Shown in pieces: positions 58,922-64,000 of a DNA stretch of 64,000 bases. A model generated the notes under the pieces. That model saw nothing but the letters and a program-made list of their open reading frames with translations. It was not told the origin of the DNA and did no database searches. The first letter of the stretch is position 1; each line of letters begins with the position of its first letter. Both the position numbers and the translations under genes were made by a program. The DNA is from Alphaproteobacteria bacterium UBA3612 (GTDB taxonomy: Bacteria > Pseudomonadota > Alphaproteobacteria > Sphingomonadales > Sphingomonadaceae). The stretch is from assembly GCA_002375465.1 (NCBI GenBank), contig DFLT01000017.1, positions 124,001-188,000 of the forward strand, in the 5' to 3' direction.

Positions 58922-59833
58922 ATGAGTGCGACCCGTCCCGATTTCGTATCCCGCCTGCGCCGCCATGGCGCCAAGCCAATGACGCTTTTCCAGCTAGCCA
59001 AGACTGTGTGGAACGAGGCGAATTACGATAATATCAGCCTGATCGCGGCGGGTGTCGCCTTTTACAGCTTTCTGGCCTTCGTGCCGCTGATTGCGGCGAC
59101 GGTGCTGATCTATGGATTGGTCGCGGACAGTCGCATGGTCCTGGAACATGGTCGGCTGCTGTTCGAACTGATGCCGCCGGACGCCGCCTCCCTGATGACG
59201 GAGCAGATGGCCGAGATCGCCCGGGAATCGAAACGGTCGCAGGGTCTGGGGCTGATCATTACGCTGTTGGTGACGATTTACGGCGCGATGCGTGGCGCTA
59301 CCGCCACGATCACGGCGCTGAATATTGTGTTCGAGCTGCACGACGGGCGGGGTTTCTTTAAAAAGCTGCTGCTGGCCGCCGGCATCACGCTCAGCATGGT
59401 GGGCGCGGCAATCTTTGGCGTCGTCGCCATTGCGGCGCTGGCATTTCTGGAAAGCCTGTTGCCCGGCCTGCCGGGATGGGCGATCCTGTTGATACGCATT
59501 GCCTTTTGGATCACCGCGGGGCTGGTGGCGGCAAGCGGGATTGCGCTGGTCTATAAATATGGCCCGAATTATCAGCAGGGGCGCTGGCAGGAACTGATGC
59601 CGGGTGCGATTTTCGCGACCGTCGGATGGTTGCTGGTGACGCTGGGCTTCGGCTTTTATGTGGCGAATTTTGCCGATTACAACGCCACCTACGGCGCGCT
59701 GGGAGCTGTCGTCGCGCTGCTGATGTGGCTGTTCCTGTCAGCCTATGTGCTGCTGTTCGGGGCGGAGGTAAATTCCGTGCTGATCGGTGCGGACCCCTCA
59801 ACGCCGGTACATAAGACCGCCGCCGCCAGCTAA
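58922..59833 (+). CDS. YihY/BrkB-family inner-membrane protein
   Basis: A 303-residue integral membrane protein of the YihY/virulence factor BrkB family, whose function is not settled. It has about six helices, including the family core DNISLIAAGVAFYSFLAFVPLIAATVLIYGLV, IYGAMRGATATITALNIVFE, and YNATYGALGAVVALLMWLFLSAYVLLFGAEVNSVL. The 81-bp gap before it holds nothing special. It converges with rpmG. Confidence 0.93.
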   Translation: MSATRPDFVSRLRRHGAKPMTLFQLAKTVWNEANYDNISLIAAGVAFYSFLAFVPLIAATVLIYGLVADSRMVLEHGRLLFELMPPDAASLMTEQMAEIARESKRSQGLGLIITLLVTIYGAMRGATATITALNIVFELHDGRGFFKKLLLAAGITLSMVGAAIFGVVAIAALAFLESLLPGLPGWAILLIRIAFWITAGLVAASGIALVYKYGPNYQQGRWQELMPGAIFATVGWLLVTLGFGFYVANFADYNATYGALGAVVALLMWLFLSAYVLLFGAEVNSVLIGADPSTPVHKTAAAS

Positions 59834-59894
59834 GCGGATATTTCAAACCGGTCGCGTTTCCCCGCAAGCGGAGATAGGAAAATTACGTAAGAAA

Positions 59895-59936
59895 CAAAAA
59901 AGGTTCGCTCCCCCCATCTTCCAGGGGAAGCAAACC
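59895..59936 (-). terminator. Intrinsic terminator of rpmG
   Basis: On the minus strand GGTTTGCTTCCCC (59936-59924) pairs with GGGGGAGCGAACC (wobbles allowed) around an 8-nt loop and is followed by TTTTTT. A second small stem, AAACGCG/CGCGTTT, lies between it and the rpmG stop. Confidence 0.88.
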
Positions 59937-59967
59937 GGTCGCACAGCAGAAACGCGAAAAGACGCGT

Positions 59968-60135
59968 TTACTTGATCTTGGCTTCCTTGAACTCGACGTG
60001 CTTGCGCGCCTTCGGGTCGTACTTCCGCATGACCATTTTCTCGGTCAAATTGCGGGGGTTCTTCTTCGTCACGTAAAAGAAGCCGGTGTCCGCAGTGGAC
60101 ACGAGCCTGATCTTGACGGTTGCCGGTTTCGCCAT
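59968..60135 (-). CDS. rpmG: 50S ribosomal protein L33
   Basis: A 55-residue ribosomal protein (MAKPATVKIRLVSTADTGF, FYVTKKNPRN, MVMRKYDPKARKHVEFKEAKIK). It is the form without the zinc-binding Cys pairs, as expected in alphaproteobacteria. The frame is open to 60198, but the conserved start is the ATG at 60135. It is flanked by hisS on the divergent side and has a strong terminator. Confidence 0.97.
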   Translation of the reverse strand: MAKPATVKIRLVSTADTGFFYVTKKNPRNLTEKMVMRKYDPKARKHVEFKEAKIK

Positions 60136-60232
60136 GACGGCCGATCCTCTTTGCGCAGAAACAGAAAATGCGGGCTGCATTGCTGCGCCCGCGAGCATGT
60201 AGCAGTGCCAATGGCGAACTGAGCCCGCAGAG

Positions 60233-60260
60233 TCAAGCGGTGCTGAATCAAGCGGTGCTG
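60233..60260 (+). repeat. Direct repeat upstream of hisS
   Basis: TCAAGCGGTGCTG occurs at 60233-60245 and again at 60248-60260, a 15-bp period, 35 bp before the hisS start in the 159-bp rpmG-hisS divergent region. It may be a tandem duplication or a paired binding site. Confidence 0.7.
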
Positions 60261-60294
60261 GCGTTCACGGGCGCGTCGCCCTAAGTCGCGCGCT

Positions 60295-61635
60295 ATGTCT
60301 GATAAGCCTGCCGCCATCCGTGGCACCAACGATTTCATGGGCGAAGAGGCGGCGCGGTTCGACCACGTCGTCGATACCTTCGCGCGCGTCCGCCGCCTGT
60401 ACGGCTTTCGGTCCGTGCACATTCCCGTGTTTGAACATACTGGCATTTTCGCCCGCACGCTGGGCGAGACGACCGATGTCGTCTCAAAGGAAATGTACAC
60501 GTTCGAGGATCGCAGCGGCGATTCACTGACCCTGCGTCCGGAATTCACCGCCGGCATCGCCCGCGCCTATATATCGAATGGCTGGCAGCAGCATGGCCGC
60601 ATGAAGCTGGCCGCGCATGGCCCCTGTTTCCGCTATGAACGTCCGCAAAAGGGCCGTTTTCGCCAGTTCCACCAATTGGACGCAGAAATATTGGCCGCGC
60701 CGGATCCACAGGCAGATGTGGAACTGATCGCCTTTGGCCAGCATCTGATCGAGGAGCTAGGCGTCGCGGGGAATGTGACGCTGGAGCTGAACACGCTGGG
60801 CGATCCGGCAAGCCGCGCCGCCTGGCAGGCCGCGCTGCTGGAGCATTTCCAGGCGCATCGCGACGAGCTGGGCGAGGACAGCCTGCGCCGACTGGACACC
60901 AACCCCTTGCGAATCCTCGATTCGAAGAATGATGGCGACCGAAAGATCGTCGCGACGGCGCCCGTCATCGACGATTATCTGACGGCCGAGGCAGAGGATT
61001 TCTTTGCCGAGGTCACTAGCGGGCTGACTTCAGCGGGCGTTGGTTTCCGGCGTCAGGCACGGCTGGTGCGCGGCTTTGACTATTATCGTCACACCGCCTT
61101 TGAATTCGTGACGGATGCCCTGGGGGCGCAGGGCACTGTGCTGGGCGGCGGACGATATGATGGCCTGATCGAGGCGATGGGCGGGCCGCACGTGCCCGCC
61201 GTCGGCTGGGCCGCGGGTATCGAAAGACTGTCCATGCTGCTGGACGCGCCACCGTCCGAAAGCGTCGATGTCGCCTTCATCCCGCTGGATGACGCATCGC
61301 GCGCGCGCGGCCAGATGCTGGTCGCGGCGCTGCGCAGGGGCGGCAGTGTTGCGGTGGAGACCTTCGCGACGGGCAATATGAAGAAGCGCATGCAGCGCGC
61401 CGACTCCAGCGGCGCGCGCCTTGCCCTGATCCTGGGCGCGGATGAACTGGCCGAGGATATGCTGCAGGTGAAGGATCTGGCGTCGGGCGAACAGGTACGG
61501 ATTCCGCAAGCAGAGACGGGCTTTATCGGTGGCTATCTGTCGGAACTGCGCCTGATGCGGCTGACGGGCATGGACGGCGATGGACCGGATTTTCCCGCCT
61601 GGCGAACCCGCACATTGGGGGGGCAGGCACAATGA
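60295..61635 (+). CDS. hisS: Histidyl-tRNA synthetase
   Basis: Class II synthetase that charges tRNA-His. The 446-residue product has motif 1 (RGTNDFMGEEAARFDHV with SVHIPVFEHTGIF), motif 2 (RPEFTAGIARAYI, CFRYERPQKGRFRQFHQLDAEI), the histidine-specific LVRGFDYYRHTAFEF and motif 3 (AVGWAAGIERLSML). The start ATG 60295 is right for the family. It overlaps prfA by ATGA. Confidence 0.97.
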   Translation: MSDKPAAIRGTNDFMGEEAARFDHVVDTFARVRRLYGFRSVHIPVFEHTGIFARTLGETTDVVSKEMYTFEDRSGDSLTLRPEFTAGIARAYISNGWQQHGRMKLAAHGPCFRYERPQKGRFRQFHQLDAEILAAPDPQADVELIAFGQHLIEELGVAGNVTLELNTLGDPASRAAWQAALLEHFQAHRDELGEDSLRRLDTNPLRILDSKNDGDRKIVATAPVIDDYLTAEAEDFFAEVTSGLTSAGVGFRRQARLVRGFDYYRHTAFEFVTDALGAQGTVLGGGRYDGLIEAMGGPHVPAVGWAAGIERLSMLLDAPPSESVDVAFIPLDDASRARGQMLVAALRRGGSVAVETFATGNMKKRMQRADSSGARLALILGADELAEDMLQVKDLASGEQVRIPQAETGFIGGYLSELRLMRLTGMDGDGPDFPAWRTRTLGGQAQ

Positions 61636-62726
61636 GCGAGACGCCAATCGTTCCAGAGGCGCGCATTACCGCCATTATCGCCCGCCATGCCGACCTGACG
61701 GCAGCCATGGCCTCCGGCGATCTGCCGCCGGAAAAATTCGTCGAACTGTCAAAGGAATATGCCGAGCTGGACCCTGTCGCCGCAGCGGCGAAGGACGTGC
61801 GGAGCGCGCGTGAGGAACTGGCGGAATTGCAGGCACTGGCCAGCGATAGCGGCGGCGATGCAGAAATGCGCGAACTGGCCGAGGCGGAACTGGAGGCGAT
61901 CCGCGAATCGCTGCCGCGGGCGGAGCGGCGGCTGGCGGTGCTGCTATTGCCGCGCGACGTCGCCGACGAGCGATCCGCCATTCTGGAAATCCGGGCCGGA
62001 ACCGGCGGCGAGGAAGCCGCCCTGTTCGCAAGCGATCTTTACCGCATGTATTCACGCTATGCCGAGACGCAGGGCTGGAAGGTCGAGACGATGGACATGT
62101 CCGGCGCCGATGCCGGCGGCGTCAAGGAAGTCATCGCCAATGTCAGCGGCAAGGGCGTCTTCGCCAAGCTGAAGTTCGAATCGGGCGTCCACCGCGTACA
62201 GCGCGTGCCCGCCACCGAAGGGTCCGGCCGTATCCATACGAGCGCCGCGACCGTCGCCGTTCTGCCCGAAGCGGAAGATGTCGACGTACAGGTGAACGAC
62301 GCCGATCTGCGCGTCGATGTGTTCCGTTCGTCAGGCCCCGGCGGTCAGTCGGTCAATACGACGGACAGCGCCGTCAGGATCACGCATATCCCGTCTGGCC
62401 TGGTGGTCATTCAGCAGGATGAAAAATCGCAACACAAGAACCGTGCAAAGGCGATGAAGGTGCTGCGTGCCCGATTGTTCGAGCTGGAACGGCAAAAGCT
62501 GGCCGACGCACGCGCCGGCGCCCGCAAATCCATGGTCGGTTCCGGCGATCGTTCGGAACGCATTCGCACCTATAATTTCCCGCAGGGGCGGGTGACGGAT
62601 CACCGCATCAACCTGACGCTGCACCGCCTGCCGACGATCATCGAAGGCGATCTGGAAGAGCTGATCGGCGCCCTGATCGCGGAAGACGAAGCGGAGCGCC
62701 TGATGGGCCTGGGCGAAGCGGGCTGA
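61632..62726 (+). CDS. prfA: Peptide chain release factor 1
   Basis: RF1 ends translation at UAA and UAG. The 364-residue product has the GGQ motif (FRSSGPGGQSVNTTDSAVRITHIPSG) that is methylated for activity. The stop-codon recognition region is around the conserved VHRVQRVPATEGSGRIHTSAATVAVLPEA. It overlaps hisS by 4 bp. PrmC, which often follows RF1, is not next to it; a minus-strand ATPase gene is. Confidence 0.97.
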   Translation: MSETPIVPEARITAIIARHADLTAAMASGDLPPEKFVELSKEYAELDPVAAAAKDVRSAREELAELQALASDSGGDAEMRELAEAELEAIRESLPRAERRLAVLLLPRDVADERSAILEIRAGTGGEEAALFASDLYRMYSRYAETQGWKVETMDMSGADAGGVKEVIANVSGKGVFAKLKFESGVHRVQRVPATEGSGRIHTSAATVAVLPEAEDVDVQVNDADLRVDVFRSSGPGGQSVNTTDSAVRITHIPSGLVVIQQDEKSQHKNRAKAMKVLRARLFELERQKLADARAGARKSMVGSGDRSERIRTYNFPQGRVTDHRINLTLHRLPTIIEGDLEELIGALIAEDEAERLMGLGEAG

Positions 62727-62738
62727 GAAACGCCTGAA

Positions 62739-64000
62739 CTACCGCCCCTGGCCGCGCCAGCGGTGAATGGTGCGGTCGAGGATTTCCGCTTCGCCGCCCG
62801 ATTCCTTCCACAGTTCAGAGAACATGGGATCGTCGGAGGCGGGGCGTAGCTGCGCCTCCAGATCGTCGAGGCGGACGCGTATCGGTATGTTTACGCCCTC
62901 TCCGCAGACGATGCATTCACGGTTTCTAAGCGCGGGGATCGCGTCCATGAAACCGCGCGCACCTTCCGGCATGGCGTTCCTGACGTGGTTCTGGTCGCGC
63001 TCATTGTTGAGGCGCATGGAAATGATCGTGCCGCACTGCGACAGCACCCCCTCCGCCAGGTCGGAAGGACGCTGGGTGATCAAACCCAGGGAAACACCAT
63101 ATTTACGGCCTTCCTTGGCGATGGATTCCAGCACCTTTCTGACCGCATTGGGCGCGGTGGACCGGTCCGACGGCACGTAGCGGTGCGCCTCCTCACAAAC
63201 CAGAAGGATGGGGCGCTGCGCCTCTCGCCGAGCCCAGATCGCATAATCGAATGTCAGGCGCGAAAGCACCGCAACAACGACCGTGACGATGTCGGTGGGA
63301 ACGCCCGACAGGTCGATAATCGAAATCGGCCGCCCCTCCGCAGGAAGGCGGAAAATCTTCGACATGAAACTGGCCATGGAATCGGAAACGAGCAGACCGT
63401 TGAACATGAAGGAGTAACGAGGATCGCCCTTCAGCTCCTCGATCTTTGATTTCAGGCGCATATAGGGCGCCGAATCGTTCGCCTTGTCGAGCTTCCCCAT
63501 ACCGGTGGAGATCGCCTGCAACAGGTCGGACAGCAGATAGGGGACCGGCGAATCGACGGTCAGCTTTCCCAGCGACTGCGCCACGCGGCTTTTCGAACGC
63601 GCCTGCAGGATACACTTTGCGAGGATGTCCATGTCCATCTCTCGCTGCGAGCCCTCGGTGGTGATGAAGACCTCGCAATGTTCCTCGAAATTCATCAGCC
63701 AGTAGGGCAGTTCCAGATTGTCGACGTTGAAGATCTGACCGTTTGAGGAAAACGCCGCCGCATATTCGCCATGCGGATCCAGCATGACGATATGCCCCTC
63801 CGGATTCTGCTGGATGATGCGGTGCAGAATCAGCGCAGCACTGGTGGATTTGCCGGTGCCGGTAGAGCCAAGCAGGGCGAAATGCTTGCCCAGCATGGCA
63901 TCGATATAGAGCGCGCCGCGCACATCCTCCGTCGGATAGACGGTGCCGATTTCGATATGGGCGCGCTCGTCCGCCTGAAAGACCGCACCAAGATCCGACC
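62739..64000 (-). CDS. HerA/DUF87-type ATPase (5' end outside window)
   Basis: Partial gene for a HerA-like hexameric ATPase. 420 codons are visible and the start lies beyond the right edge; the frame stays open to the last base. The segment HIEIGTVYPTEDVRGALYIDAML precedes Walker A (GSTGTGKSTSAALIL), followed by HIVMLDPHGEY, ILLVCEEAHRYVPSD (Walker B), and GLITQRPSDLAEGVLSQCGTIISMRLNNERDQ. HerA proteins act with nucleases such as NurA in archaeal end resection, and bacterial relatives have DNA-transport or defence roles. No NurA gene is visible. Confidence 0.9.
   Translation of the reverse strand, partial: SDLGAVFQADERAHIEIGTVYPTEDVRGALYIDAMLGKHFALLGSTGTGKSTSAALILHRIIQQNPEGHIVMLDPHGEYAAAFSSNGQIFNVDNLELPYWLMNFEEHCEVFITTEGSQREMDMDILAKCILQARSKSRVAQSLGKLTVDSPVPYLLSDLLQAISTGMGKLDKANDSAPYMRLKSKIEELKGDPRYSFMFNGLLVSDSMASFMSKIFRLPAEGRPISIIDLSGVPTDIVTVVVAVLSRLTFDYAIWARREAQRPILLVCEEAHRYVPSDRSTAPNAVRKVLESIAKEGRKYGVSLGLITQRPSDLAEGVLSQCGTIISMRLNNERDQNHVRNAMPEGARGFMDAIPALRNRECIVCGEGVNIPIRVRLDDLEAQLRPASDDPMFSELWKESGGEAEILDRTIHRWRGQGR

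Noticed and set aside
1..64000. CRISPR arrays, tRNA or rRNA genes, insertion sequences and prophage genes
   Set aside because: Looked for on both strands by pattern; no repeat-spacer array, clover-leaf sequence, transposase or integrase was seen.

Overview
The window looks like a chromosomal segment of a motile sphingomonad (Alphaproteobacteria, Sphingomonadales). This is inferred from the high G+C coding style, the TonB-dependent receptor with sphingomonad-type plug wording (EIVVTAQKRAENLQ), the dnaN-recF-gyrB block, and the general gene complement. No rRNA, tRNA, CRISPR array, transposase or integrase was seen.

Layout. 1-3048: flagellar rod and export genes, flgB-flgC-flgD (minus, running off the left edge) diverging from flgA-flgM-flgN. 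3055-9193: a catabolic cassette made of a tandem-domain TetR regulator diverging from a periplasmic arylsulfatase and a TonB-dependent receptor. 9284-12972: a sigma54-promoted operon of lytic transglycosylase, flhA and fliA. 12973-13342: a gene-free stretch with an inverted arrangement of short repeats. 13343-20939: aryl-pyruvate metabolism (iorB, iorA, cyclase) diverging from a MarR regulator, then a Rid protein and a head-to-head pair (VOC protein, DUF885 peptidase) whose 5' ends both appear deleted. 21055-39057: flagellin (minus), then fliEFGHIJ, fliKLMNOPQR-flhB, fliDST, and a sigma54 activator without a receiver domain (minus).

39316-41919: cytochrome bd-type quinol oxidase with a small DUF2474 subunit. 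41937-43145: rlmN. 43330-45665: an outer-membrane barrel protein with a poly-C tract upstream, an SdpR/SdpI-like pair and a histidine phosphatase. 45743-47741: succinyl-CoA:3-ketoacid CoA-transferase and a DUF2959 lipoprotein. 47841-52703: dnaN, recF, gyrB. 52738-58840: a LysR regulator diverging from a leucine-catabolism operon (ivd, mccB, a secreted NTF2-like protein, mccA). 58922-64000: yihY, rpmG, hisS, prfA and a partial HerA-type ATPase.

How it works together. The flagellar genes have four near-consensus sigma54 (-24/-12) promoters, before flgB, the transglycosylase operon, fliE and fliK, plus a weaker one before flgA. The GAFTGA-type activator at 37903-39057 is the obvious candidate to drive them. 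FliA (sigma28) and its anti-sigma factor FlgM are also present, so the locus follows the gammaproteobacterial-style logic of sigma54 then sigma28 rather than the Caulobacter plan. FliM is divergent and shows no recognisable CheY-binding N-terminus. Three accessory regulators (TetR tandem, MarR, ArsR/SdpR) each sit beside a clear palindrome that overlaps a plausible promoter. The most unusual items are the promoter-embedded hairpin before the transglycosylase gene, the mutually exclusive hairpins in the flgM leader, the double truncation at about 19280, the tandem TetR and the divergent FliM.
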